DNA of 14,160 nt from JBIOYL01 sp044870185. GTDB lineage: Bacteria; Actinomycetota; CALGFH01. Positions within the stretch are counted from its first letter, which is position 1. Each line of letters starts with the position of its first letter. The stretch covers positions 1 to 14,160 of the forward strand of contig JBIOYL010000389.1 of the NCBI GenBank assembly GCA_044870185.1, in the 5' to 3' direction. The translations under genes were made by a program, and so were the position numbers. The notes under the pieces are model-generated. The model was not told the origin of the DNA. It saw only the letters and a list, made by a program, of their open reading frames with translations, and ran no database searches. Positions 6,108 through 13,988 of this stretch are shown one piece after another.

Positions 6108-8259
6108 TCAGGTGCCGAACAGCCGCCCGGCCACGGATACGTCGGCGCTGAGCACCGGAGTTTCGGCGGTGGTGGCAAGGGCGACGCGGTGCATCCCGTC
6201 GGCGATGCGCCATTGTCCGGCGGTGCCGTCGAAGGTGGCCAGCAGCCGCGGGTCGGCCGTCAACCTCACGCGGCGCGATTCGCCGGGCTGCAGCTGCACC
6301 CGTTCGAAGCCGAGGAGGCGGGTTCGTGCCTGGCCGGCCGCGTCGGTCATATAGAGCTGGGGGACGTCGGCGCCGTCGCGTTCACCGGTGTTGGTCACGG
6401 TGAAGCTCGCGGTGATCGTGTCGCCACCGCTGACCTGGAGATCACTGTAGGCGAAGCGGGTGTAGCTCAGCCCATGGCCGAAGGCGTACAGCGGCTTGGC
6501 GCCGGTCTTGGCGAACCAGCGGTAGCCCGACCTCGGCGCCCTCGTCGTAGCGGATCGTGACCGGTGTGCCCCACGGCGTGCCCAGGCCAGGCAGCTCAGG
6601 CCGCGGCGTCTGGGCGAGGTCGGCCGGGAAGGTGACCGGCAGGCGGCCCGACGGATTGACCTTGCCGGTGAGCACCTCGGCGATCGCCTGGCCGCCGGCC
6701 TGCCCGGGATACCAGGCCTGGACGATCCCCTTGACGCGGTCGTGCCAGGGCATGGCGACCGGGTTGCCGGTCTCCAGCACCACGATGGTGTTCGGGTTCG
6801 CCGACGCCACCGCCTCGATCACGGCGTCCTGACCTCACGGCAACGCCAGGTCGGGCAGGTCGAAGCCCTCGCCCTCCACGCGGAGCCCAAACGCGATCAC
6901 CACGTCCGATCGCCGCGCCAACATCGCCGACTCCGCCGGGTGCATCCCGGGATCGAACTCGATCTGCGCCCTGGGGAGGAGCTTGTTCAGCTCCGCGAGG
7001 GGCGACGACGGCAGCAGGTAGAGGTTCCGCGAGGCTCCCATGATCCCGGGGCCGCCGATCTGGATGACGGCCGCATACCCGCCCGGCGGGGTGACGGCAC
7101 TGGAACCTGTGCCGCTCGGCACCCCAACCTGGGCGTGGCCGCCGATCACCGCGATCTTCAGCGGCTCGTCGGCCGCGAGCGGCAGCACGCCGTCGTTGCG
7201 CAGCAGCACGATGCCCTGCCGGGCGGTCTCCAGCGCGATCTCGTTGTGCCTGGCCATGTCGACCTCGGGCGCCGGCCCCCACGCGTCGACGCCGACCGCG
7301 TACACCGAGCGCAGGATGCGGCGCACCATCTCCGACAGGCGCCGCTTCGGCAGCTTGCCCTCCGCGTAGGCCGTCCTGAGTGGTTCGGTGAACGACTCGG
7401 TTCCCCACAGCAGCACATCGATCTGAACGCCCGACTCCTGGTCGAGGCCCTCGAGGGCGAACTCCCAGCTCGGGGTCGCGCCCCAGTCCGACATCACCCA
7501 GCCCCGGTAGCCCCAGGCGCCCTTGAGGGCCTCCTGGAGCAGGACGCGGTTGCCGCCGGCATAGTCGCCGTTGATCTTGTTGTAGCCGGACATGACCGAG
7601 CCGGGCTGTGCGCGCTCGATCGCGATCTGGAACGCCAGCAGGTCGGACTCACGATGCGCGGCCGGGTCGATGATCGCGTCCAGCCAGTGGCGGTTGGTCT
7701 CGTTGCAGTTGAGCGAGAAGTGCTTGACCGTCGAGATCACGCCCTCGCCTTGGATCCCGCCGACCGACTCGGCCGCAAGCTCGGCGCTTACCAGCGGGTC
7801 CTCCGACAGGTACTCGAAGTTGCGCCCGTTGCGTGGGTCGCGTGCAAGGTTGATGCCACCGGCCAGCATCACGTTGAATCCCCTGCTTCGCGCCTCACGA
7901 CCGAGCATCGCGCCAGCCTCGCGCGCCAGCGTGGGGTTGAAGCTCGCCCCCAGCGCAATGCCCGCCGGCAGCGCCGTGGCGGTGTCCCCCTGCCGGTAGC
8001 CGGGGTTGGTAATGCCCAGGCTCGCATCGCTCATCAACAGCGCCGGAACACCCAGGCGTGGCACGCCGGGAACATAGCCCGCGCTCATGGGAACCCCATC
8101 CGGGATCCGTTCGTCCCGGACAGGGTTGACGGGATTGGTGCCCATGACGCTGACGAGCAGTGAGAACCGTTCCTCGTCGGTCATCTGCGCTTCGGTCTCG
8201 CGCGCCCGCGCATCGGCCGACGACTCCTGCGCCACCGAATCCGGAGATCCGCGTGTCAT
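6108..8259 (-). pseudogene. Glycoside hydrolase family 3 (beta-glucosidase-like), broken by a stop and a frameshift
   Basis: Repaired, this gives about 716 residues, a usual length for GH3 beta-glucosidases, which cleave terminal beta-linked sugars from oligosaccharides. The N-terminal barrel domain shows NLARDPRNGRNFEYLSEDP, KHFSLNCNE and the nucleophile Asp258 in VMSDWG. The second domain carries IVLLRNDGVLPL and VIAFGLRVEGEGFDLP. Two lesions break it. An in-frame TGA (6837-6835) sits in LALP-stop-GQDAVIEAV, where relatives have Gly or another residue. An extra G in a CCC run on the plus strand (6526-6528) shifts the frame at GAEVG, after which YRWFAKTG and a fibronectin-III-like end resume in the next frame and stop at 6108. 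ATG 8259 has an excellent AGGAGG. There is no signal peptide. A truncated product of 474 residues could still be made. Sequencing error could explain the indel but less easily the stop. Confidence 0.85.
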
Positions 8260-8266
8260 GGCGTCC

Positions 8267-8272
8267 CCTCCT
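8267..8272 (-). promoter_or_regulatory. Strong ribosome binding site AGGAGG for the GH3 gene
   Basis: On the minus strand AGGAGG lies 7 bases before ATG 8259. This selects that start over the in-frame start at 8304, whose extra residues are low-complexity Pro and Gly. Confidence 0.75.
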
Positions 8273-8474
8273 CCCCCTGGTGGTTGCGCGGGCCTCGCAT
8301 TCACCGCGGCGCGATCCCGTGCTGCAGGATGATCTCATCCCTGCTTCCCAGAGCTCGCAGCGGGATCCACACGCTCAAGGGCGTGGGCGACCGGTGGCAG
8401 CTCTTCGCCGCGATGTGAGGAGTCGGGCAGGCCGGCCTCGACGTCGCCTGTTCGGTCTGCCGACCGCGGACGCA

Positions 8475-8852
8475 TCACGAGGCCGGCACAGCCGCCACGG
8501 CATAGCTGGAGATGCGGGCGTCGCTGGTCAGCAACGTCAGGCCCTCGTGTTGCGCCTGCGCCACCAGCATGCGGTCGAACGGATCGTCATGGTGTCGCGG
8601 CAGCGCACCGGCGATTGCAGCATGCTCGAGCTCGATCGGCAGCCGCCGGATCCCGCTCGCGTCGAGCGCAGCCCGCAGGTCCTCCGGCGCCTCCAGCTTG
8701 CCCAGCGCCCGCTTGATGGCGATCTCCCAGGCACTGGCGGCGCTGGCGAACACCTCGGGCTCGTTGGCGATCAGGTGCCTGGCCTGCTTCGACAGCGCCG
8801 GATGGTCGGCCAGCCACCACAGCAGGACGTGGGTGTCGAGCAGCAGCCTCAT
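8475..8852 (-). CDS. vapC: VapC-family type II toxin, PIN-domain ribonuclease
   Basis: The product is 125 residues, normal for VapC. PIN-domain toxins cut tRNA or rRNA in a Mg2+-dependent way and stop growth when free of antitoxin. The acidic active site is complete: Asp6 in LLLDTHVLLWWL, Glu43 in SAWEIAIK, Asp93 in DDPFDRMLVAQA and Asp111 in LLTSDARI. Residues 40-53 (SAWEIAIKRALGKL) and LPIELEHA (71-78) are typical of the subgroup paired with Phd-type antitoxins. Start ATG 8852 overlaps the antitoxin stop as ATGA, so translation is coupled. A longer in-frame opening to 8933 runs through the antitoxin gene and is rejected. No damage is seen, so the toxin should be active. Confidence 0.93.
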   Translation of the reverse strand: MRLLLDTHVLLWWLADHPALSKQARHLIANEPEVFASAASAWEIAIKRALGKLEAPEDLRAALDASGIRRLPIELEHAAIAGALPRHHDDPFDRMLVAQAQHEGLTLLTSDARISSYAVAAVPAS

Positions 8853-9106
8853 GACCGCTCGCCGCGAAACGCGGCGGCGAGCTCGGGCGGCAACTCGTCG
8901 AAGTCGTCGTGGATCACCACCTGGCCACGCCAACGGCCAGGCTCGCGCGGGGTGACGGCTTGCGGGATCGGCCCGAGCCGCGCCATCGGCCGGCCCGCCT
9001 TGCTGATGATGATCTCCTCACCCGCCGCGGCGCGCTCGACCAGCCGTGACAACTGCGTCTTCGCCTCATGGATGTTGACCTGGACTGCCCGTCCGGTTGT
9101 GGCCAT
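8849..9106 (-). CDS. vapB: Phd/YefM-family antitoxin paired with VapC
   Basis: The product is 85 residues. The N-terminal half has the Phd/YefM DNA-binding fold: VNIHEAKTQLSRLVERAAAG (10-29), then EEIIISKAGRPMARLGPI. The C-terminal half (DDFDELPPELAAAFRGE) is acidic and would wrap around and inhibit the toxin. Antitoxins of this family also repress their own operon by binding palindromes at the promoter, and two such palindromes lie 20-40 bases upstream. GGAGG ends 4 bases before ATG 9106. The stop codon overlaps the vapC start. The symbol follows VapBC convention, although the antitoxin fold is Phd-type. Confidence 0.93.
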   Translation of the reverse strand: MATTGRAVQVNIHEAKTQLSRLVERAAAGEEIIISKAGRPMARLGPIPQAVTPREPGRWRGQVVIHDDFDELPPELAAAFRGERS

Positions 9107-9125
9107 GCGCCCTCCACGCCATGTT

Positions 9126-9145
9126 GACTTAGTCAGACTTAGTCT
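9126..9145 (-). promoter_or_regulatory. Candidate operator of the toxin-antitoxin operon: two phased palindromes
   Basis: GACTTAGTC occurs twice, at 9126-9134 and 9136-9144. Each copy is symmetric about its central T, and the copies are exactly 10 bp apart, one helical turn, so two protein dimers would sit on the same face. On the minus strand TAGACT (9146-9141) could be a -10 box inside the operator; no clear -35 is visible. This is a likely autorepression site for the Phd-type antitoxin. Confidence 0.65.
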
Positions 9146-9195
9146 ACCTTCTATCAGGGCGCCAGACCACGTAGGGGCCTCCCGACAACCGAGGG

Positions 9196-9230
9196 CGACC
9201 AGGAGGCCGCAGCTTCGACCAGAAGGCCGC
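9196..9230. repeat. 15-bp direct repeat with one mismatch
   Basis: CGACCAGGAGGCCGC (9196-9210) and CGACCAGAAGGCCGC (9216-9230) lie between the toxin-antitoxin operator and the stop codon of the next gene. The period is 20 bp. The function is unknown; a slippage origin or a binding site are both possible. Confidence 0.4.
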
Positions 9231-9233
9231 CCG

Positions 9234-10433
9234 TCACGCTCGCCGCCTGCCCTTGCGCGTCCGGCGCGCCGGCTGGTCGACGTCGACCAGATCCGGCCCG
9301 ACCGGGACGACGCTGGGAAGCGCCGGCCGCTCGAACCAGCTCGCCTTGTAGCACCGTAGGAGCGCTTCGCCGTCGCGCTCCCACGAGAAGCCAGGCCGGC
9401 GCAGCACCCGCCGGAACACCCGGCTTGCCCGCTCGGCGTCCGGCTCGGCCAGCCGGCGGAACGCCATCGGCGAGATGCTCGGGTCCTTCAGGTAGCCCAG
9501 CACCGCCTCCCGATGCTCCCGGTCGGCGGCGAGCTCGGGGTCGGCGAACGTCTCCTGGAGCAGCCCGAAGTTGGCCAGGTAGTTCAGCCCCTCCACCTCG
9601 TCGTAGACCATCGCCACCGTGGCCGCCTCGGCGAGCTCGGCGGGCAGGTCGCCGAGGTCGGCCGTCGTGGGCATGGAGCCGTAGCGCCGCCGTGCCTGCT
9701 CGGCTCTCGACCGTCCCTCGGCGTCGCGGGCCTCGTACAGCAGATAGCGGCCGAACGCCCGCATGCGCTCGGCCAGCTCGTGCCCGGGAACCACGACCAG
9801 GTCCGAGCCGAAGAAGTCGATAAACTGGCGGCGCTGCTCGCGCTGCAGCTCCCACGCCTGCCCGAGCCGGTCCGGGTTGCGGAACACCAGCGTCGGGTGC
9901 CGTGTGGCCAGCTCCAGCGCCATGCGGCGGGCGTCCGCACGGCTCGAGGCCGGCAGCACGCTGGTCGCACCGCTGAACAGCCACTCGTCACCGATCGGGA
10001 CCAGCCGCGCCAGCACGAACGACCCGCGTGGCATCCGCGAGAGCGCCTTGGGGCCCACGTTCGAGCGGGCGCGGTAGGCCAGCCCGTCGACCAGGTTGAC
10101 CATGACCAGCGCCGCACCGTCCCGCCGCTGCAGCTCGAACAGCCCCTCGACCACGTCCCGCCAGCCGAGCAGCATCGCCCGCTCCTGCTCGGTCAGCTCC
10201 GGGTGCGCCGCCACGAACTCCTCGAGCACCGTCCGGCCGCCAGGCAGGCGGTGCTGCAGCACGAACCAGTCGAGAAAGTTGATGAACTCCCCCTGGTCCG
10301 TCACGACCCTCCCGCCGAAGCGCCGCTCCAGCTCCCGCCGAAACGAGCGCGCGAAGCGCCGATCGTGAGCGAAGTCCGCCAGCTCGCCCTTGAGGTCGCC
10401 GCTGCGCTGAACAAGCTCCGAGCCGACCGGCAT
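9234..10433 (-). CDS. Conserved-looking hypothetical protein, 399 residues
   Basis: I do not recognise this family. The 399-residue product has no signal peptide and no membrane helix, so it is probably cytoplasmic. Visible parts are a basic helical start (about 22-42), an aromatic stretch FINFLDWFVLQHRLPGG (50-66), TVLEEFVAAHPELTEQERAMLLGW (68-91, in two helices), and a beta-rich section around MVNLVDGLAYRARS (111-124) ending RLVPIGDEWLFSG (143-155). A Glu/Arg-rich helical middle comes next, and the tail is very basic (RRTRKGRRRA). Strong GC bias at third codon positions and sensible amino-acid use support real coding. ATG 10433 is preceded by GGGAG at 7 bases; the frame extends further upstream but without protein-like sequence. 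It lies between the toxin-antitoxin operon and a small membrane protein, all on the minus strand. Confidence 0.75.
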   Translation of the reverse strand: MPVGSELVQRSGDLKGELADFAHDRRFARSFRRELERRFGGRVVTDQGEFINFLDWFVLQHRLPGGRTVLEEFVAAHPELTEQERAMLLGWRDVVEGLFELQRRDGAALVMVNLVDGLAYRARSNVGPKALSRMPRGSFVLARLVPIGDEWLFSGATSVLPASSRADARRMALELATRHPTLVFRNPDRLGQAWELQREQRRQFIDFFGSDLVVVPGHELAERMRAFGRYLLYEARDAEGRSRAEQARRRYGSMPTTADLGDLPAELAEAATVAMVYDEVEGLNYLANFGLLQETFADPELAADREHREAVLGYLKDPSISPMAFRRLAEPDAERASRVFRRVLRRPGFSWERDGEALLRCYKASWFERPALPSVVPVGPDLVDVDQPARRTRKGRRRA

Positions 10434-10653
10434 CGGCACACTCCCGCCGCGTTCACCGCCCGGATGGGCGTTGGATCCTGTCGTTGCTTCCCGCCGCCAG
10501 TCTCCACCTGCTCCGGCACCATCGCGAACCTGCCGGTGAGCCGGCGGGGGCGACGGGCTCGACCCGATGGCCCGCGCCCACGCAGCGGCCGGACGCGCAC
10601 GTTGCCCGGTCACCGCCTGGGCGGCTCGCCCGCCGGCGGCGCCCAGCAGGAGC

Positions 10654-10917
10654 CTATGCGCTGCGCAGCAGCGCACCGAGAGCGGCCAGCGTGACCAGCA
10701 GGCCTATGGCGATGTTGACCAGGATCCGGATCTGCGACGGCGGCCCGTCCCCGGTGGCCGACGGCCCGTCCCCGGTGGCCGGCGGCCGCTCGGCGGCGGG
10801 CGCCCGCTCGGCCCGCCGTCCCCGCCAGGTCCATCGCAGCCGCAGGTAGGCGGCCAGGTTGCCGACCAGGAACGCAGCGCCGACGGCGAGCAGCGCCTCG
10901 GGGATGAGCTGGTTCAT
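10654..10917 (-). CDS. Small two-helix membrane protein of unknown function
   Basis: The product is 87 residues. Helix 1 is about residues 4-26 (IPEALLAVGAAFLVGNLAAY) and helix 2 about 63-83 (IRILVNIAIGLLVTLAALGA), joined by a basic, Pro-rich linker that holds a duplicated 7-residue unit (ATGDGP). Arg-rich residues after helix 1 (RLRWTWRGRR) suggest a cytoplasmic linker with both termini outside. ATG 10917 was chosen because the sequence starts just before the first helix; its ribosome site is weak, and an in-frame start at 11019 would add 34 residues without clear structure. It is divergent from the MFS/spermidine-synthase fusion. No family is recognised. Confidence 0.6.
   Translation of the reverse strand: MNQLIPEALLAVGAAFLVGNLAAYLRLRWTWRGRRAERAPAAERPPATGDGPSATGDGPPSQIRILVNIAIGLLVTLAALGALLRSA
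10741..10782. repeat. 21-bp tandem duplication inside the small membrane protein gene
   Basis: Two 21-base units, starting at 10741 and 10762, differ only at the last base. The length is a multiple of three, so the repeat adds exactly seven residues to the linker between the two helices and keeps the frame. Confidence 0.8.
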
Positions 10918-10993
10918 CGGGATCAACGCAGGTCTCCGTCGGGTCAGGGGCGGGCCTCGCCCCAGCCTAGCGCGCCACTGCGCCGGCCGGCCC

Positions 10994-11020
10994 GGCACCC
11001 CCGGTGCCGGGCTCGGCACC
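10994..11020 (+). other. Mutually exclusive hairpins upstream of the MFS/spermidine-synthase gene
   Basis: GGTGCC (11003-11008) can pair with GGCACC on its left (10994-10999, loop of 3) or on its right (11015-11020, loop of 6). Only one can form at a time. The element is about 180 bases before the GTG start. It might be a leader structure, but in sequence this rich in G and C such pairing arises easily. Confidence 0.25.
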
Positions 11021-11186
11021 CGTCGGGCGAGGCTCGGTACCGCCGGGCGGGCTCGGCACCCGGAGCAGCCGGGACTCGGACGCGACGGTGGGCGCGCTTG
11101 GCGCGCTGGTTGCCGGAGCGGTTACCGAAGCGGGCTTGCCCGTCGTCGGGGTGGTCTGGGAGCCTCTACTGCCCGTCCCCGTGCCC

Positions 11187-11191
11187 AGGAG
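11187..11191 (+). promoter_or_regulatory. Ribosome binding site AGGAG that sets GTG 11199
   Basis: AGGAG ends 7 bases before GTG 11199. The same frame is open back to ATG 11004, but that stretch lacks a ribosome site, is repetitive and encodes nothing protein-like before the first membrane helix. Confidence 0.7.
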
Positions 11192-11198
11192 TGAGCCC

Positions 11199-13583
11199 GT
11201 GGCGCTACGCACCGCCCCGACGACACCGCACCGCCTGCCGGACGCCCGCCCGCTCGGGCGGGCGATCGTCGGCCTGTTCCTTGCGTCCGGGGCGGCCGGG
11301 CTCGTCTACCAGGTGGTGTGGTCGCGTGAGCTCGTGCTGCTGTTCGGCAACACCACCCAGGCGGTCGCCACCATCGTGACGGCGTTCATGGCCGGACTCG
11401 GCCTGGGCGGCCTGCTCGGCGGCCGGCTGGCCGACGCGAGCCGCCGGCCGCTGCGCCTGTACGGGCTCCTGGAGCTCGGGGTGGCCACGCTGGCCGCCGC
11501 CCTGCCGGCCGTGTTCGTGCGGCTGGGCGGCGTCTACGAGCATGCCTACAACGGGCTGCTCGACCAGCCGGCGCGGCTGGCCGCCGTGCGCTTCGGGCTC
11601 GCGTTCGCCGCCGTGGCGCCGGCCACCCTGCTCATGGGCATGACCCTGCCCGTGCTGACCCGCCATTGCGTGCGCACGCTCGACGAGACCGGGCGGCGGC
11701 TGGGCGAGCTGTACGCGGCCAACACGCTCGGCGCCATGGCCGGCACGCTGGCCGCCGGGTTCGTGCTGATCGAGCTGGTCGGCCTGCGGGCGACCGGCTA
11801 CGTCGCCGTGGGCCTCAACCTGCTCGCCGGCATCGGCGCCCAGGTGCTCGACCGCCGGGCCGGGCCGGCGTCCTGGGCCGGCGCGGCGCCCGTCGAGGCG
11901 CAGGCGCGGCCTGCTGCCGGGCCGGTGCCCGTCGAGGCGCGGGCGCGTCCTGCTGCCGGGCCGCGGGCGCGTCCTGCTGCCGGGCCGGACCGGCGCAGGC
12001 TGGTGCTGGCGGCCACCTTCGTATCCGGGTTCGTGGCCCTCGCCCTGGAGGTGCTGTGGACGCGCATGCTGGCCGAGGGCACCGGCTCCAGCATCTACGT
12101 CTTCACCACGATCCTGGCCACCTTCCTGGCCGGCATCGGCGGCGGCAGCGCCCTGTACCGGCGCTGGTCACGGCCGGAGCGTGACCGGCTCGGCGTGCTC
12201 GGCGCCTGCCTTGCCGGCGTGGGCGCGGTGGCACTGGCCACCGTGGTGGTCGGCAGCGGCACGCTCGGCGCGATCCCGTTCAACGTCGAGGCGCTGGTCA
12301 TCCTGCTGCCGGCCACGCTCGTCATGGGCTACGGGTTCCCGCTGGCCGGACGCCTGGTCACCCCCTCGGCCGAGCGGGCCGGCGGCAGCGTCGGCCTGCT
12401 GTACGCGGTCAACACGGCTGGCTCGATCCTCGGGTCGTTCGCGGCCGCCTTCGTGCTCGCCGGGACGATCGGCACGGGCGGCTCGGTGCTGCTGCTCGGC
12501 GCCATCGACCTGGTGGTCGGCGCGACGCTCGTCCGGCTCGACCCGATGGGCCGGCCCCGGCGGCGGCTCGTGGCCGGCGGGCTGGCCGCCCTGGCCGTGG
12601 CGGGCCTGGCCGCCTCGTCGGCCGACCTGCCCGTGACCCGGACCAAGACCGAGAACCGGCTGCGCGGGACCGGCCTGCCCGTCACCCACACCGAGGACGC
12701 CCTGGCCACGGTGGACACGGTGGGGGGGCGGCGCGAGGCCGACCGCCGCCTGCTCATCGGCGGGGTCGGGATGACGACGCTCACGGTCGACACCAAGCTC
12801 ATGGCGTACCTGCCCAAGATGCTGCGCCCGGCCTCCGCCGACTTCCTGGTCGTCGCCTTCGGCATGGGCGGCACCTACCGGGCCGCCCTGAACGCCGGCT
12901 ACTCCACCGACGCCGTCGAGCTGTCCCCGTCGGTGCCGGGCAAGATGCCCATCTTCTTCCCGGACGCCGGCCGCTATCTGCACCACCCGAACGGCCGCAT
13001 CCACATCACCGACGGGCGCAACTGGGTGCGTCTGGTCCGCCGGCGCTACGACGTCATCGCGGTCGACCCGGCCCCGCCGGTCGAGAGCGCCGGGTCGGTC
13101 GTGCTCTACACCCGGGAGTTCCTGACCGAGGGGAGGGCGCGCCTGCGCCCTGGCGGGATCTTCCTGCTATGGATGCCCTACGGGCTGCCGCTGGAGGACT
13201 TCAAGACCCACGCGCGCACCTTCGCCCACGCCTTCCCGCACGTGCGGCTGCTGCTCTCCCCCGGCCGCCACGGCGTCTACATGATCGGCTCGGATGCGCC
13301 GCTCGCCTTCGACGACGCCACCGTCCGAGCCGTGGCCGCAACCCGGACCGTGCTCGGCGACCTGACCGACGTGCCCGACCACCCGCCGACGAGCGCCGAC
13401 GGGTGGATCGCGGCCGTGCACCGGACAGCGTGGCTGGCCGACGGCCAGGTGGCCGCCTTCGCCGGGCCCGGCCCGGAGATCACCGACGACCACCCGCGCT
13501 CGGAGTACTTCCTCTGGCGCCGGGCGTTCATGGCCGACCGGGCCACGATCACCCCGGAGCGGCTGCGGGCGCTCGCCCCATGA
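11199..13583 (+). CDS. Fused MFS-like transporter / spermidine-synthase-like protein
   Basis: The product is 794 residues. The N-terminal two thirds is a membrane part in two helix bundles. The first starts with GLFLASGAAGLVYQVVWSRE (25-44), a hallmark of this fusion family; the second starts near residue 268 with LVLAATFVSGFVALALEVLW. A Pro/Ala/Arg repeat linker (231-263) joins them. The C-terminal domain is a Rossmann methyltransferase-like fold of spermidine-synthase type: FGMGGTY (Gly555-Gly558), VELSP, DGRNW and YDVIAVDPAPP with Asp623. In classical aminopropyltransferases this loop reads DSSDP; here the first Asp is kept and the second is Pro, so true spermidine synthesis is uncertain. 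Proteins of this fused type are widespread and mostly uncharacterised. TGA at 13583 is a normal stop. No polyamine genes lie nearby. Confidence 0.88.
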   Translation: MALRTAPTTPHRLPDARPLGRAIVGLFLASGAAGLVYQVVWSRELVLLFGNTTQAVATIVTAFMAGLGLGGLLGGRLADASRRPLRLYGLLELGVATLAAALPAVFVRLGGVYEHAYNGLLDQPARLAAVRFGLAFAAVAPATLLMGMTLPVLTRHCVRTLDETGRRLGELYAANTLGAMAGTLAAGFVLIELVGLRATGYVAVGLNLLAGIGAQVLDRRAGPASWAGAAPVEAQARPAAGPVPVEARARPAAGPRARPAAGPDRRRLVLAATFVSGFVALALEVLWTRMLAEGTGSSIYVFTTILATFLAGIGGGSALYRRWSRPERDRLGVLGACLAGVGAVALATVVVGSGTLGAIPFNVEALVILLPATLVMGYGFPLAGRLVTPSAERAGGSVGLLYAVNTAGSILGSFAAAFVLAGTIGTGGSVLLLGAIDLVVGATLVRLDPMGRPRRRLVAGGLAALAVAGLAASSADLPVTRTKTENRLRGTGLPVTHTEDALATVDTVGGRREADRRLLIGGVGMTTLTVDTKLMAYLPKMLRPASADFLVVAFGMGGTYRAALNAGYSTDAVELSPSVPGKMPIFFPDAGRYLHHPNGRIHITDGRNWVRLVRRRYDVIAVDPAPPVESAGSVVLYTREFLTEGRARLRPGGIFLLWMPYGLPLEDFKTHARTFAHAFPHVRLLLSPGRHGVYMIGSDAPLAFDDATVRAVAATRTVLGDLTDVPDHPPTSADGWIAAVHRTAWLADGQVAAFAGPGPEITDDHPRSEYFLWRRAFMADRATITPERLRALAP
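11889..11987. repeat. In-frame repeat array in the linker of the MFS/spermidine-synthase fusion
   Basis: A 36-base unit (PVEAQARPAAGP, 11889-11924) is followed by one extra codon, a second copy (PVEARARPAAGP, 11928-11963) and a partial third (RARPAAGP, 11964-11987). All keep the reading frame and lengthen the connection between the two membrane bundles. The near identity of the copies points to recent slippage or unequal recombination. Confidence 0.85.
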
Positions 13584-13733
13584 GGCCGGTGCGGCAAGGG
13601 CGCTCGGACGGTCAGGGCCGGCAAGCACCGCACCTGCCCCGCCGTCACCTGCGGATCGGCACGACGTTCACCTGTTTGGCCTGGTCCGTGGCGGGAATGC
13701 CGTCTCCAGGCACGCCCAAGCCGAAAGGACGAG

Positions 13734-13988
13734 GTGAAGGAGATGCTCAGACCACGCTGGCGGGTCATGCAGGATCTCGGCGGCCGGTCAGGCGTCTTCG
13801 AGGTCCGCCGCACCTGGCGGCGCCAGTCCGCCGAGCGCCAGGCGGCCCGGTGCCAGGAACGCGAGCCGGGTCGTTTCACCATCGAGCCGGTCCCGTCACA
13901 GCCGGACGCCACCACCCAGCGGTCTGTGGCCATGCCCCGGGATCGAGCGCGCACAGCAGCGCCGCGGGGCACCGCCGGGCACCGCTGA
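13734..13988 (+). CDS. Possible small basic protein, 84 residues
   Basis: No family is recognised. The frame starts with GTG 13734 after AAAGGACGAG, or with ATG 13743 using the same region as ribosome site. The first half reads like a real protein (LRPRWRVMQDLGGRSGVFEV, then an Arg/Gln-rich helix), and its codons are GC-biased at the third position. The last 25 residues run into the 10-bp repeat array and look random, so the true end may be degraded. No other reading frame in 13584-14160 looks better. This may be a short gene or a remnant. Confidence 0.35.
   Translation: MKEMLRPRWRVMQDLGGRSGVFEVRRTWRRQSAERQAARCQEREPGRFTIEPVPSQPDATTQRSVAMPRDRARTAAPRGTAGHR

Noticed and set aside
6520..6535. 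Programmed frameshift at the GH3 C-terminal domain
   Set aside because: The only feature is a run of three C on the plus strand. There is no slippery heptamer with a downstream structure, and a stop codon upstream already breaks the gene.
6835..6837. In-frame TGA in the GH3 gene read as selenocysteine or as recoded glycine
   Set aside because: GH3 enzymes have no selenocysteine, no SECIS-like element is evident, and TGA is an ordinary stop in neighbouring genes such as the fusion ending at 13583. A +1 frameshift in the same gene also points to decay.
8328..8339. Short palindrome GATGATCTCATC upstream of the GH3 gene as a sugar-regulator operator
   Set aside because: Only five bases pair on each side, it does not resemble a LacI-type operator that I know, and the gene is broken.
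12168..13004. Minus-strand frame opposite the MFS/spermidine-synthase gene
   Set aside because: Its composition is a mirror of GC-biased codons; the sense strand carries clear helices and the methyltransferase motif.
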